DNA from: Pseudomonadota bacterium
GTDB lineage: Bacteria; Pseudomonadota; Gammaproteobacteria; Burkholderiales; Burkholderiaceae_C
Length of the DNA stretch: 64,000 nt
Assembly (NCBI GenBank): GCA_020161065.1
Contig: JAIUPH010000008.1
Span: forward strand, 62,001 to 126,000
Direction of reading: 5' to 3'
A program made the position numbers and the translations under genes. Below the pieces are notes generated by a model, which was not told where the DNA came from, ran no database searches, and saw nothing but the letters and a program-made list of their open reading frames with translations. Positions 34,926-44,408 of the stretch are shown here, one piece after another; the first letter of the stretch is position 1; each line of letters begins with the position of its first letter.

Positions 34926-36488
34926 ATGTTGAGAGTGGGCGTGGACGTGGGCGGCACCAATACCGATGCCGCGGTGATGGAAGGCCCACGGCTGCTGGGC
35001 GCCTGCAAGTCGCCGACGACGCCCGACGTCACCGGCGGCATCGTCGCCTCGGTCTCGGCGGCGCTGGCCGCCGCCCAGCTGCCGGCCGCCGCGCTGCAGG
35101 CGGTGATGATCGGCACCACCCACTTCACCAACGCGCTGGTGGAACGCAAGCGGCTGGCGCCGGTGGCCGTGGTACGGCTGGCGCTGCCGGCCACCACCGG
35201 CGTGCTGCCCTATGCCGACTGGCCGGCCGACCTGCGCCCCGCCGTCGGCGACCACGTGTATCTCGTCGGCGGCGGCCACGAGTACGACGGCCGCGTGCTG
35301 ACGCCGCTGGACGAAGCGGCGCTGGTCAAGGCCGCCCACGACATGAAGGCGCGCGGCCTGCGGCAAGCGGCGCTGGTCGGCGTGTTCGCGCCGGTCAACC
35401 CGGCGGCCGAGTTGCGCGCCGCCGAGGTGCTGTGCCAGGAGCACCCCGATCTGCAGCTCTCGCTGTCGCACCGGCTCGGCGGCATCGGGCTGCTGGAGCG
35501 CGAGAACGCCGCCATCCTCAACGCCGCGCTGATGCCCGAGGCCGTGCGCGTGACGGCGGCGCTGGAAGACGCGATGCATCGGCTGGGCCTGGCCGTGCCG
35601 CTGTACATCAGCCAGAACGACGGCACGCTGATGGCGCCGCGCGAGATCGGCCAGTACCCGGTGCTGACCTTCGCCAGCGGCCCGACCAACAGCATGCGCG
35701 GCGCGGCCTTCCTCACCGGCCTGCAGGACGCGCTGGTGGTCGACATCGGCGGCACCACCAGCGACGTGGGCGTGCTGGCCCGCGGCTTCCCGCGCCAGGC
35801 CGGCATGGCGGTGCGGCTGGCCGGCGTGCGCACCAATTTCCGCATGCCCGACCTGCTGGCCATCGGCCTGGGCGGCGGCAGCCTGGTGCGCGAAGGCGCC
35901 GACGGCACGGTGGCCATCGGCCCCGATTCGGTGGGCTACAAGCTGACCGAGGAAGCGCTGGTGTTCGGCGGCCGCACGCTCACCGCCACCGACCTGGCGG
36001 TGGCCGCCGGCCGCGCCGAGATCGGCGATCGCAGCCGCGTTGCGCACCTGAAGCCGGCGCTGGTCGACGCCGGGCTGCGGCGCATGCGCCAGATGCTGGA
36101 AGCCGCGATCGACCGCGTGAAGACCAGCGCCGAGCCGGTGCCCGTGGTGCTGGTGGGCGGCGGCGCGGTGCTGGTGGGCGACGAGCTGGCCGGCGCCTCG
36201 CAGGTGATCCGCCCCGAGCAGGCGGGCTGCGCCAATGCGATCGGCGCCTCGATCGCCCAGGTCAGCGGCAGCTTCGATTCGATCCTGACCTATTCCGAAG
36301 CGGGCCGCGCCAAGGCGCTGGACGAAGCGCGCGCCGCCGCCATCGAGCGCGCGGTGGCCGCCGGCGCCGCACCGGCCAGCGTGAGCATCTACGACATCGA
36401 GGAAATGCCGATGGCCTACCTGCCCGGCGGCGGCACGCGCGTCGTCGTCAAGGCCGTGGGCGAGCTGGCGCTGGAGGGCGCGAAATGA
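34926..36488 (+). CDS. Hydantoinase/oxoprolinase (HyuA-like) family protein
   Basis: A 520-residue protein of the ASKHA-fold hydantoinase/oxoprolinase family. The phosphate-1 loop GVDVGGTNTDAAV is at residues 5-17. VDIGGTTSDVGVLARGFPRQ, AIGLGGGSLVRE and VVLVGGGAVLVGDEL are the other nucleotide-site segments. It is shorter than ATP-dependent N-methylhydantoinase A or oxoprolinase A (about 700) because the C-terminal domain is missing. The partner is the overlapping DUF917 gene (ATGA at 36485), a pair that recurs in many bacteria and replaces hyuB here. The likely reaction is ATP-dependent opening of a hydantoin- or lactam-like ring, but the substrate is unknown. Confidence 0.88.
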   Translation: MLRVGVDVGGTNTDAAVMEGPRLLGACKSPTTPDVTGGIVASVSAALAAAQLPAAALQAVMIGTTHFTNALVERKRLAPVAVVRLALPATTGVLPYADWPADLRPAVGDHVYLVGGGHEYDGRVLTPLDEAALVKAAHDMKARGLRQAALVGVFAPVNPAAELRAAEVLCQEHPDLQLSLSHRLGGIGLLERENAAILNAALMPEAVRVTAALEDAMHRLGLAVPLYISQNDGTLMAPREIGQYPVLTFASGPTNSMRGAAFLTGLQDALVVDIGGTTSDVGVLARGFPRQAGMAVRLAGVRTNFRMPDLLAIGLGGGSLVREGADGTVAIGPDSVGYKLTEEALVFGGRTLTATDLAVAAGRAEIGDRSRVAHLKPALVDAGLRRMRQMLEAAIDRVKTSAEPVPVVLVGGGAVLVGDELAGASQVIRPEQAGCANAIGASIAQVSGSFDSILTYSEAGRAKALDEARAAAIERAVAAGAAPASVSIYDIEEMPMAYLPGGGTRVVVKAVGELALEGAK

Positions 36489-37588
36489 GCCGCCTCATCA
36501 CCATCGACGACATCGCCGACATCGCCGCCGGCGCCGCGGTGCTGGGCTGCGGCGGCGGCGGCGACCCCTACGTGGGCGCGCTGATGACGCAGCAGACCAT
36601 GCGCGGCGCGCCGCCGGTGCCGCTGGTGGCGGCGGCCGACGTGCCCGACGACGCGCTGGTCGTCGCCATCGCCGGCATCGGCGCGCCGCCGGTGCTGATC
36701 GAGAAGATCGCCAACGGCAGCGAAAGCGAGCTGGCGCTGCGCCACCTGGAAAAGCACCTCGGCCGCCGCGCCGACTACCTGATGTCGGCCGAGGTCGGCG
36801 GCCTGAACTCGCTGTACCCGCTGCAGGTGGCGGCCAAGGTCGGGCTGCCGGTGGTCGACGCCGACGGCATGGGCCGCGCCTTCCCCAAGCTGGAGATGAC
36901 CAGCTTCCACATCTTCGGCGTGCCGGTGACGCCGATGGCGCTGGTCAACGAGCGCGGCGACCTGATGCTGATGCAGACCACCAGCGACCAGCAGGCCGAG
37001 CACTTCGTCAAGCACCTGGCGGTGGGCATGGGCGGCATCATGAGCTCGGCCGGCTTCGCGCAAAGCGGCGCCGACGTCAAGCGCGCCGCGGTGCCGGGCA
37101 CGCTGTCGATCTGCCAGGACGTCGGCCGCGCCTTGCGCGAGGCGCGCGAGCGGCGGCGCGACCCCTTCGCCGCGCTGCTGGCCGCGATGCGCGCCACCGA
37201 CTACTACCGCCACGCGCACCTGATCTTCGAGGGCAAGGTGGTCGACGTCGAGCGCCGCATCACCGGCCGCTGGAGCATGGGCCAGGCGCGCATCGAAGGC
37301 CCCGCCGGCGTGCTGGAGCTGGCGGTGCAGAACGAGCTGCTGGTGGCCCGCATCAACGGCCGCACCGCGGCCATCGTGCCCGACCTGCTGGCCGTGCTGG
37401 ACGAAGACACGGCGCAGGCCATCACCGCCGAATCCCTGCGTTATGGCCAGCGCGTGCGCGTGCTGGCCGCCAGCGTGCCGCCCATCATGCGCAGCGAAGC
37501 CGCGCTCCGGGTCTGGGGGCCGCAGGCCTTCGGCATCGACGAGCCCTTCGTGCCGATCGAGACGCTGGTGCAGCGCCACGCCGCCTGA
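36485..37588 (+). CDS. DUF917 family protein
   Basis: A 367-residue protein matching DUF917. A glycine-rich AVLGCGGGGDPYVGALM (about 18-34), then VVDADGMGRAFPKLEMTSFH and GWSMGQARIEG-type regions, and a C-terminal RVLAASVPPIMRSEAALRVW are seen. DUF917 proteins are usually encoded with hydantoinase-like proteins and are suspected to form a complex with them. No activity is established. The ATG overlaps the previous stop by four bases. The TonB-receptor gene follows after 36 bp. Confidence 0.86.
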   Translation: MSRLITIDDIADIAAGAAVLGCGGGGDPYVGALMTQQTMRGAPPVPLVAAADVPDDALVVAIAGIGAPPVLIEKIANGSESELALRHLEKHLGRRADYLMSAEVGGLNSLYPLQVAAKVGLPVVDADGMGRAFPKLEMTSFHIFGVPVTPMALVNERGDLMLMQTTSDQQAEHFVKHLAVGMGGIMSSAGFAQSGADVKRAAVPGTLSICQDVGRALREARERRRDPFAALLAAMRATDYYRHAHLIFEGKVVDVERRITGRWSMGQARIEGPAGVLELAVQNELLVARINGRTAAIVPDLLAVLDEDTAQAITAESLRYGQRVRVLAASVPPIMRSEAALRVWGPQAFGIDEPFVPIETLVQRHAA

Positions 37589-37624
37589 CACCGCCGAAAA
37601 CCCAAGCAAGAGGAGAACCCCCGC

Positions 37625-39727
37625 ATGAATCGCTTCCACCCCACGCCGCTGGCCCTGGCCGTCATGTCGCTGCTGGCCGGCGCGGCCTTCACCCAGGCCC
37701 GGGCGCAGACCGCCGCGGTGCAGATCGAACGGGTGGAGGTCTCGGCGCAGCGCCGCGTCGAGCCGCTGCAGGAGGTGCCGGCCGCCGTCAGCGCGCTGAC
37801 GGCCAGCCAGCTGGAATCGCGCGGCGTCACGGCGACGCAGGACTTCGTCGCCGCGATCCCCAACATGAGCTTCGACCAGTCGTTCACGCACCTCAACAGC
37901 TTCGTCGTGCTGCGCGGCGTCACCCAGATCAACAACGCCGATTCGCCGGTGGCCATCGTCGTCGACGGCGTGCCGCAGAACAACCAGAAGCAGTTCAGCA
38001 TGAACCTGTTCGACATCCAGCGCATCGAGGTGCTGAAGGGTCCGCAGGGCGCGCTGTACGGCCGCAACGCGCTGGGCGGCGCGATCAACATCGTGACCAA
38101 GGCGCCCGGCGCCAAGCTGGAAGGCTTCGGCGGCGCGACGCTGGCCAGCGGCAACGACGTGACGCTCAACGCCGGCATCAGCGGGCCGCTGGGGGCAGCC
38201 GCCTCGTTCCGCCTGGTGGCGCAGGGCCGGCAGTCCGACGGGCTGATCGACAACGACTACCTGCACCGCAAGATCGACGGCATCGACCGCGACTCGCTGG
38301 TGCGCGGCAAGCTGACGTTCACGCCGGGCCGCGACTTCACGGTCGACGTGCAGGCCGGCTGGCGCGACTTCAAGGCCGGCGCCAACCACGACTCGGTGCT
38401 GGTCGACGGCCCGACGCGCGTGGTCAACCCCATCACCAACATGTTCGGCAAGTCGTTCGGCTCGATCGGCGACGCCAGCGTCAAGCTCGACTGGGTGAGC
38501 GGCCTCGGCACGCTGAGCGCTATCACCGCCTACACCGACCTGAAGGAAAGCTACCGCGGCGACCTCGACTTCAGCAACCCGCGCGACCTGCCGGGCGGCT
38601 TCCTCGGCTTCGGCTTCCAGGCCGGCCAGGGCCAGGACCTGCGCGTGCGCATGACCAGCCAGGAACTGCGCCTGACCTCGCCCGACGACCAGCCCATCCG
38701 CAGCATCGTCGGCATCTACGTGCTGCGCACCGACCGCCGCCTGGCCACGCATGCCTATGTCGACGTCGACGGCAGCCTGGACCAGTACGACAACGCGGCC
38801 TTGCGCATCGTCGACCTGTCGGAGAAGAACCGCAACACCGCCAGCGCGGTGTTCGGCCAGCTCGACTTCGACTTCAACGCCCGGCGGTCGACGCTGTCGC
38901 TGGCGCTGCGCCACGACCGCGACGAGCGCAAGCAGACCGACCTGGTCGGCGGCACGGTGCGCGAGCTGAGCTTCAGCAAGACGCAGCCCAAGCTGACGCT
39001 GACGCACAAGTGGAGCAAGGACAGCCTGATGTACGCCACCGCGAGCACGGGCTTCCGCTCCGGCGGCCTCAACGCGCCGGGCCTGCCCGACTTCCGCGCC
39101 GAGACGCTGACCAACTACGAGGTGGGCAGCAAGAACACCTTGCTGGGCGGCGCGATGGTGCTGAACCTGGCGCTATTCGAGGCGCGCTCCAAGGACTTCC
39201 AGTACTTCTACGTCGACGTGGCGCGCAGCTCGCAGATCATCGGCAACATCGACCGCGTGCGCATGCGCGGGCTCGACTTCGACGCCCGCTGGCGCGCCAC
39301 CCGCGCGCTGGAGTTCGATGCCGGCCTCGGGCTGACCGACAGCATCATCAAGGCCAACGCCAGCCTGCCCGACACCGTGGGCAAGCACACGCCCAAGAAC
39401 ACGCCGCTGAAGGCCACGCTGGGCGCGCAGTACGAATGGCCGCTGGCCGGCGGCACGCTGATGGCGAGAGCCGACCTCGAACACCGCTCCAAGCGCTACT
39501 GGGAGGCCGACAACGTGGCCGTGCAGCCGGCGCTGGATCTGCTCAACTTGAGGCTTGGCTACGCCGCCGCCGGCGACCGCTGGAGCGTTGCCTTGTGGGG
39601 CAAGAACCTCAGCGACGAGGCCTACTACAGCGACATCAACTCGCCGCGCTTCTCGGGGCTGCCCTATGGCATCGGCTGGCGCGCGCAAGGGCGCACGGTC
39701 GGCGTCGACGCCAAGCTGCGCTTCTGA
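37625..39727 (+). CDS. TonB-dependent outer-membrane receptor
   Basis: A 700-residue receptor with a signal peptide (LALAVMSLLAGAAFTQARAQ, cleavage near residue 28). The plug domain (about 35-160) has VPAAVSALTASQLESRGVTA, DGVPQN and IEVLKGPQGALYGRNALGGA. A 22-strand barrel ends in the aromatic terminal residue of VGVDAKLRF, as needed for BAM insertion. The TonB box is not obvious. GAGGAG precedes the ATG. It is downstream of the hydantoinase-like/DUF917 pair and 10 bp before a permease gene. The set therefore looks like uptake through both membranes of the compound the enzymes break down, rather than iron uptake. Confidence 0.93.
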   Translation: MNRFHPTPLALAVMSLLAGAAFTQARAQTAAVQIERVEVSAQRRVEPLQEVPAAVSALTASQLESRGVTATQDFVAAIPNMSFDQSFTHLNSFVVLRGVTQINNADSPVAIVVDGVPQNNQKQFSMNLFDIQRIEVLKGPQGALYGRNALGGAINIVTKAPGAKLEGFGGATLASGNDVTLNAGISGPLGAAASFRLVAQGRQSDGLIDNDYLHRKIDGIDRDSLVRGKLTFTPGRDFTVDVQAGWRDFKAGANHDSVLVDGPTRVVNPITNMFGKSFGSIGDASVKLDWVSGLGTLSAITAYTDLKESYRGDLDFSNPRDLPGGFLGFGFQAGQGQDLRVRMTSQELRLTSPDDQPIRSIVGIYVLRTDRRLATHAYVDVDGSLDQYDNAALRIVDLSEKNRNTASAVFGQLDFDFNARRSTLSLALRHDRDERKQTDLVGGTVRELSFSKTQPKLTLTHKWSKDSLMYATASTGFRSGGLNAPGLPDFRAETLTNYEVGSKNTLLGGAMVLNLALFEARSKDFQYFYVDVARSSQIIGNIDRVRMRGLDFDARWRATRALEFDAGLGLTDSIIKANASLPDTVGKHTPKNTPLKATLGAQYEWPLAGGTLMARADLEHRSKRYWEADNVAVQPALDLLNLRLGYAAAGDRWSVALWGKNLSDEAYYSDINSPRFSGLPYGIGWRAQGRTVGVDAKLRF

Positions 39728-39737
39728 AGCTCGTACC

Positions 39738-40970
39738 GTGGTCGGGGACAAGCGCATCGGCTGGTTCGGGCTGGCGACCATCTGGTTTGGCGGCGTCATC
39801 AGCGTGCCGGCGCTGCTGGTCGGCGCGACGCTGATCGCCGGGCTCGGCTTCGGCCAGGTGTTGCTGTGGGGTGGGGTCGGCTTCCTGATCGTCGGCAGCT
39901 CGATGGCGCTGCTCGGCGCGCGCGCCGCCGAGCGCGGCGCCGACACCCAGGCGCTGGCCGCGGCCGCCTTCGGCCCGGCCGGCGCGCGCGTCGTGCTGGG
40001 GCTGGTGGTGGGGCTGCCGCTGATGGGCTGGTTCGGCGTGCAGACGGCCATTGCCGCCGGCTCGCTGGTGCGCATCGTCGAGCTGTCGTTCGGGCTGAAG
40101 TGGTCGCTGCCGCTGGTGGCGCTGCTGCTGGGCGCGACGATGACGCTCACCGCCGTGGCCGGCTTCGGCGCGCTGAAGTGGCTGAACTACCTGGCCGTGC
40201 CCGCCAAGATCGCGCTGGTGGCCTATGGCGTGGTGATGGCCTTGCGCGCCCAGGGCCTGGGCCCGGCCCTGGCCTGGCGGCCCGACCCGGCGCAGGCGCT
40301 GGACCCGCTCACCGCCATCGGCATGGCGGTGGGCTTCGTCGCGGTGGCCGCGGTGATCGCGCCCGACTACGCGCGCCAGGCGCGCAGCGCGCGCGACGCG
40401 GTGTGGGGCTGCCTGCTCGGCCTGGTGCCGGCGGCCACGCTGCTGGCGGCCTGCGGCGCGCTGCTGGCGATCGCCCAGCACACGCACGACATCGTCGAGA
40501 TCTATGCGCGGCTGGGCCTGCCGCTGCTGGCGCTGTCGGTGCTGATCGTCGCCACCTGGACCACCAACGTGATGAACGTCTACTCGGCCGGCCTGGCGCT
40601 GGCCGGGCTGTTCGGCTGGGGCGCCGAGCGCCGCTGGCTGGCCACCGCGCTGGCCGGGCTCGCCGGCTCAGCGCTGGCCGCCGCCGGCATCCTGCAGCAG
40701 CTGACGGGCTTTCTCTCGCTGCTGACGCTGACCGTGATGCCGATCGCCGGCGTGATGATCGCCCACTGGTGGCTGACGCCGCAATTGCGCACACCGGCGC
40801 CCTGGCGCTGGCAGGGCCTGCTGGCCTGGGCCCTGGGCGTCGCCCTGGTGCTGTGGCTGCAGCACCCGCTGCGCAACGTGCTGGGGCCGGTGATCGCCTT
40901 CGCGGCCTACGGCGCGCTGGCGCGGCTGCCGGGGCAGGTCAAGCCCGGGCCCAGGCCCAGGCCGGGATAA
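39738..40970 (+). CDS. Cytosine/purine/hydantoin (NCS1-like) permease
   Basis: 410 residues from GTG 39738 (MVGDKRIGWFGLATIWFGGV). About 12 hydrophobic helices; the first part IGWFGLATIWFGGVISVPAL, then MGWFGVQTAIAAG and LKWLNYLAVPAKIALVAYGV are typical of CodB/NCS1 carriers. NCS1 members carry cytosine, purines, allantoin, thiamin or hydantoins with Na+ or H+. A hydantoin-like substrate would suit the hydantoinase-like gene upstream. It ends 57 bp before serC, where a GGCGAGG/CCTCGCC hairpin (40976-40998) could stop transcription. Confidence 0.87.
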   Translation: MVGDKRIGWFGLATIWFGGVISVPALLVGATLIAGLGFGQVLLWGGVGFLIVGSSMALLGARAAERGADTQALAAAAFGPAGARVVLGLVVGLPLMGWFGVQTAIAAGSLVRIVELSFGLKWSLPLVALLLGATMTLTAVAGFGALKWLNYLAVPAKIALVAYGVVMALRAQGLGPALAWRPDPAQALDPLTAIGMAVGFVAVAAVIAPDYARQARSARDAVWGCLLGLVPAATLLAACGALLAIAQHTHDIVEIYARLGLPLLALSVLIVATWTTNVMNVYSAGLALAGLFGWGAERRWLATALAGLAGSALAAAGILQQLTGFLSLLTLTVMPIAGVMIAHWWLTPQLRTPAPWRWQGLLAWALGVALVLWLQHPLRNVLGPVIAFAAYGALARLPGQVKPGPRPRPG

Positions 40971-40975
40971 TGCGC

Positions 40976-40998
40976 GGCGAGGCCTCGCGCGCCTCGCC
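40976..40998 (+). terminator. Possible hairpin terminator between permease and serC
   Basis: Arms GGCGAGG and CCTCGCC with a 9-nt loop, followed by CCATTCTTCT, only weakly T-rich. GATAAT at 40966-40971, overlapping the permease stop, could be a -10 for serC, which would place the hairpin in the serC leader instead. Confidence 0.3.
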
Positions 40999-41027
40999 CC
41001 ATTCTTCTAGCCCTGGAGCCTTTTGCG

Positions 41028-42110
41028 ATGACCCGCGTCTTCAACTTCAGCGCCGGCCCGGCCGCGCTGCCGGAAACCGTGCTGCGCCGGGCAGCCGACG
41101 AGATGCTGGACTGGCACGGCTCGGGCATGTCGGTGATGGAGATGAGCCACCGCGGCAAGGAGTTCATCGCCATCCACGCCGAGGCCGAAAGCCTGCTGCG
41201 CGAATTGCTGGCCGTGCCCGCGAACTACAAGCTGCTGTTCATGCAAGGCGGGGCGATCGGCGAGAACGCTTTTCTGCCGATGAACATGATGCGCGGCCGC
41301 GCCGGCGCCGACTACATCGACACCGGCGAGTGGAGCAAGAAGTCGATCAAGGAGGCGAAGAAGTACGGCAAAGTGAACGTCGCCGCCAGCGCCGCCGACA
41401 GCGGCTACACGACGATTCCGCCGCGCGAAAGCTGGAAGCTCGACCCCGATGCCGCCTACGTGCACATCTGCAGCAACGAGACCATCGGCGGCGTCGAATA
41501 CCACTTCACGCCCGAGGTCGGCAACGTGCCGCTGGTGGCCGACATGTCCAGCGACATCCTGTCGCGCCCGGTCGACGTCTCGAAGTACGGCCTGATCTAC
41601 GGCGGCGCGCAGAAGAACATCGGCCCCGCCGGGCTGACCATCGTGATCGTGCGCGACGACCTGCTCGGCCAGGCCCACCCGCTGACGCCCGACGCCTTCA
41701 ACTACAAGCTGCAGGCCGACAACGACAGCATGCTCAACACGCCGCCCACCTACGCGATCTACATCGCCGGGCTGGTGTTCAACTGGATCAAGGCGCAGGG
41801 CGGCCTGAGCGCGATGGCAGCGCACAACCGCGCCAAGGCCGCGCTGCTGTACGACTACCTCGACGCCACGGCCTTCTACCGCAGCCCGGTGGCGCGCGAT
41901 TGCCGATCGCTGATGAACGTGCCCTTCAAGCTGAAGGACGAAGCGCTGGACGAAGCCTTCCTGAAAGGTGCGCAGGCCGCCGGCATGGTGCAGTTGAAAG
42001 GCCACCGCTCGGTGGGCGGCATGCGCGCGTCGATCTACAACGCGATGCCGATCGAGGGCGTGCGCGCGCTCGTCGCCTACATGCAAGACTTCGAGCGCCG
42101 CCATGGCTGA
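41028..42110 (+). CDS. serC: Phosphoserine aminotransferase
   Basis: A 360-residue PLP enzyme starting [20 protein letters not shown], the family's typical start. HIASNETIGG-like [15 protein letters not shown], the PLP lysine in [12 protein letters not shown] (about residue 198) and [15 protein letters not shown] (trimmed) are present. It makes phosphoserine from phosphohydroxypyruvate and glutamate, the second step of serine synthesis. The next gene, serA, overlaps by 8 bp, placing steps one and two in one operon. Confidence 0.97.
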   Translation: MTRVFNFSAGPAALPETVLRRAADEMLDWHGSGMSVMEMSHRGKEFIAIHAEAESLLRELLAVPANYKLLFMQGGAIGENAFLPMNMMRGRAGADYIDTGEWSKKSIKEAKKYGKVNVAASAADSGYTTIPPRESWKLDPDAAYVHICSNETIGGVEYHFTPEVGNVPLVADMSSDILSRPVDVSKYGLIYGGAQKNIGPAGLTIVIVRDDLLGQAHPLTPDAFNYKLQADNDSMLNTPPTYAIYIAGLVFNWIKAQGGLSAMAAHNRAKAALLYDYLDATAFYRSPVARDCRSLMNVPFKLKDEALDEAFLKGAQAAGMVQLKGHRSVGGMRASIYNAMPIEGVRALVAYMQDFERRHG

Positions 42111-43293
42111 GCGGCTGCCGGTGCTGGTGCTCAACCAGATCGCGGCGGCCGGGCTGTCGCGGCTGCCGGCCGAACGCTACCGCGTCGGCAAGGACGTGGC
42201 CGACCCGGCGGCCATCCTGCTGCGCTCGGCCGACCTGCACGGCAAGACCATTCCGGCCAGCGTGCTGGCGATCGGCCGCGCCGGCGCCGGCACCAACAAC
42301 ATCCCGGTCGACGCGATGAGCGCGCGCGGCGTGCCGGTCTTCAACGCCCCCGGCGCCAACGCCAACGCGGTGAAGGAACTGGTGCTGGCCGGGCTGCTGC
42401 TGGCGGCGCGCAACATCGCGCCGGCGCTGCAATTCGTGGCCACGCAGAACCTGGCCGCGGCCGATGCCGAGAAGGCCATCGAAGACGGCAAGAAGGCCTT
42501 CGCCGGCTACGAGCTGCAGGGCCAGACGCTGGGCGTCATCGGCCTGGGCAAGGTGGGCTGCCTGGTGGCCGACGCGGCCATCAAGCTGGGCCTGCAGGTG
42601 CTGGGCTTCGACCCCCACATCACGGTGGACGCGGCCTGGAGCCTGCCCTCGCAGGTGCGGCGCGCGGCCAGCGTCAACGACGTGCTGCGCAACGCGCAGT
42701 TCGTGACGCTGCACGTGCCGCTGGTGGACAGCACGCGCCACCTCGTCAACGACGCCAACATCGGCCTGATGCGGCCCGGCGCGGTGCTGCTGAACTTCAG
42801 CCGCGAGGGCATCGTCAGCGACGCCGCGGTGGCCGACGCGCTGGCGGCGCAGCGGCTATCGCATTATGTGAGCGACTTCCCGTCGCCGCTGCTCGCCGGC
42901 CGCCCCGGCGTGCTGGCGCTGCCGCACCTGGGCGCCTCCACGCGCGAGGCCGAGGAGAACAGCGCCGTGATGGTGGTGGACCAGCTGCGCGACTACCTGG
43001 AGCACGGCAACATCGTCAACGCGGTGAACTTCCCCGCCGTCAGCATGGAGCGCGAGTCGCCGTTCCGCGTGGCGATCGCCAACGCCAACGTGCCCAACAT
43101 GCTGGGCCAGATCTCCACCACCATGGCGCAGGCCGGGCTCAACATCCACAACATGGTCAACAAATCGCGCGGCGAGATGGCCTACACGCTGGTCGACGTC
43201 GACAGCGCGCCCTCGGCCGCCGTGCTGGCCGCGCTGGCCGCCATCGCCGGCGTGTCCAGCGTGCGCGGGCTGCCGCAGCCCGTGGCGGGCTGA
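42103..43293 (+). CDS. serA: D-3-phosphoglycerate dehydrogenase
   Basis: A 396-residue enzyme of the 2-hydroxyacid dehydrogenase family. It has [20 protein letters not shown], the Rossmann motif [14 protein letters not shown] (about 145-158), a catalytic Arg in [11 protein letters not shown], and His in [14 protein letters not shown]-terminal ACT domain (about 320-394; [20 protein letters not shown]) suggests serine feedback. The N-terminal region lacks the longer tail of E. coli SerA. It oxidises 3-phosphoglycerate to start serine synthesis. The start codon overlaps the end of serC by 8 bp. A GC hairpin terminator follows within 30 bp. Confidence 0.96.
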   Translation: MAERLPVLVLNQIAAAGLSRLPAERYRVGKDVADPAAILLRSADLHGKTIPASVLAIGRAGAGTNNIPVDAMSARGVPVFNAPGANANAVKELVLAGLLLAARNIAPALQFVATQNLAAADAEKAIEDGKKAFAGYELQGQTLGVIGLGKVGCLVADAAIKLGLQVLGFDPHITVDAAWSLPSQVRRAASVNDVLRNAQFVTLHVPLVDSTRHLVNDANIGLMRPGAVLLNFSREGIVSDAAVADALAAQRLSHYVSDFPSPLLAGRPGVLALPHLGASTREAEENSAVMVVDQLRDYLEHGNIVNAVNFPAVSMERESPFRVAIANANVPNMLGQISTTMAQAGLNIHNMVNKSRGEMAYTLVDVDSAPSAAVLAALAAIAGVSSVRGLPQPVAG

Positions 43294-43320
43294 AGACCGA
43301 GCAACCGGCACATCGCCGGC

Positions 43321-43354
43321 GGAAAAAAAGGGCGGCCCGCAGGCCGCCTTTGTT
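43321..43354. terminator. Bidirectional rho-independent terminator
   Basis: GGCGGCC (43331-43337) and GGCCGCC (43342-43348) form a 7-bp stem with a 4-nt loop. It is followed on the plus strand by TTTGTT (serA side) and on the minus strand by a run of seven T after CCC (PEP-CTERM side). It serves the convergent serA and PEP-CTERM genes. Confidence 0.85.
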
Positions 43355-43377
43355 GGAGCGTCAGAGCGCCGACGCGA

Positions 43378-44178
43378 TCAGCCGCGGCGACGGCGGGCCG
43401 CCGCCAGTCCGGCCAGCGCCAAGCCCGACAGCAACAGGCTGGCCGGCTCCGGCACGTTCGGGTTCGGGTCGATCGGCACGTCGTTGATCGCCACGCCGGC
43501 AATCGCGAACGCCGAGTCGTAGGCCTCGTCCAGTGCATTGGTGACGCCAAACTTCAGCGTATAGGTGCCGGCATCGACGAAGCTGTAGTTCATCTGGATC
43601 CAGCCGGTGCTGCCGCAGCCCTGGCCCAGACCCGCGAAGCAGGCGCCGGACGAGCCGGCCAGCGGCGAGAATTGGGTGGCGCCAGGGTTCATGACCGTCG
43701 TGCCCGGATTCAGCGTGACGCCTGATCCCAGGCCCGGAAGGCCATTGCCGGGCACGGTGTTGCCCGAGGTGGTGGTGCGTGCTGTAAAGAGATACGACAC
43801 CAGCGTATCCGTGTCATCGAACAGGCCGGCCCAAGCGTACTCGGTGTACTGAGCGCCGTCAGAGCTGATGTAGTCGAAGTAGAAGTTCAGCTTGTCGCCG
43901 GCAGCCACCGTGAATGCCGACGACTGCACCGTCGTGCCGTTGGTCTCCTGGCCGGTCGCGCCGACCGGTAACTGACCACCGCCGATGGGCGTGTTTGCCG
44001 TCGACAGCCAGACGTAGGAGCCGAAGCCGGGCGCCAGCGTCACGTCGCCGTCAGCCGCGCTGAAAGTGCCGGCATTGCCGCCCAAGCTGACCGACCAGCC
44101 CACCGGCAACGGTGCCGCCTGCGCTTGCAGAGCCAGGCCGACGAGAGCGGCGGCTGCGGCGATCGAATGAAGCTTCAT
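43378..44178 (-). CDS. PEP-CTERM sorting domain protein
   Basis: A 266-residue secreted protein. A signal peptide (MKLHSIAAAAALVGLALQAQ, then AA) is followed by a Thr/Ser/Gly-rich beta-sandwich-like body with a few cysteines (ACFAGLGQGCGSTG). The C-terminus is the tripartite sorting signal VPEPASLLLSGLALAGLAAA, then RRRRG. Such proteins are handled by exosortase (EpsH/XrtA-type) and go to the cell surface or exopolysaccharide. A near-consensus sigma-54 promoter lies upstream, in agreement with RpoN/PrsR control reported for these genes. No exosortase is in the window. Confidence 0.9.
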   Translation of the reverse strand: MKLHSIAAAAALVGLALQAQAAPLPVGWSVSLGGNAGTFSAADGDVTLAPGFGSYVWLSTANTPIGGGQLPVGATGQETNGTTVQSSAFTVAAGDKLNFYFDYISSDGAQYTEYAWAGLFDDTDTLVSYLFTARTTTSGNTVPGNGLPGLGSGVTLNPGTTVMNPGATQFSPLAGSSGACFAGLGQGCGSTGWIQMNYSFVDAGTYTLKFGVTNALDEAYDSAFAIAGVAINDVPIDPNPNVPEPASLLLSGLALAGLAAARRRRG

Positions 44179-44231
44179 GTGCGAGTACTCCTTGGCAATG
44201 CGTCACGTCATGTCACGCTTGTATCCGACAA

Positions 44232-44248
44232 AGCAAACTGCGAGCCAG
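44232..44248 (-). promoter_or_regulatory. Sigma-54 promoter of the PEP-CTERM gene
   Basis: On the minus strand CTGGCTCGCAGTTTGCT fits the -24/-12 consensus YTGGCACGNNNNTTGCW, with only the A of GGCA replaced by T among the core bases. The GG and GC doublets are correctly spaced. The start of transcription would be near 44222, leaving a 44-nt leader with AAGGAG before ATG 44178. An AT-rich stretch (44250-44285) lies just upstream. Confidence 0.78.
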
Positions 44249-44408
44249 ATTTATTTCAACAACAAAATCAAATAGTTAATGATGAATTCGGGAGATGCGG
44301 GCGGCGATCTGTCAGCGTCGCCGACACATTGAGGAGGTCTTTCTCGACGTGGCGCTCGCCTCGGCACAATGTCCATCGACCCCCTTCACCCAGGAGCTTC
44401 GGCCACCC

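Noticed and set aside
37625-39727. Siderophore receptor assignment for the TonB-dependent protein
   Set aside because: No Fur-like box or siderophore gene is next to it, and the neighbours are enzyme and permease genes.
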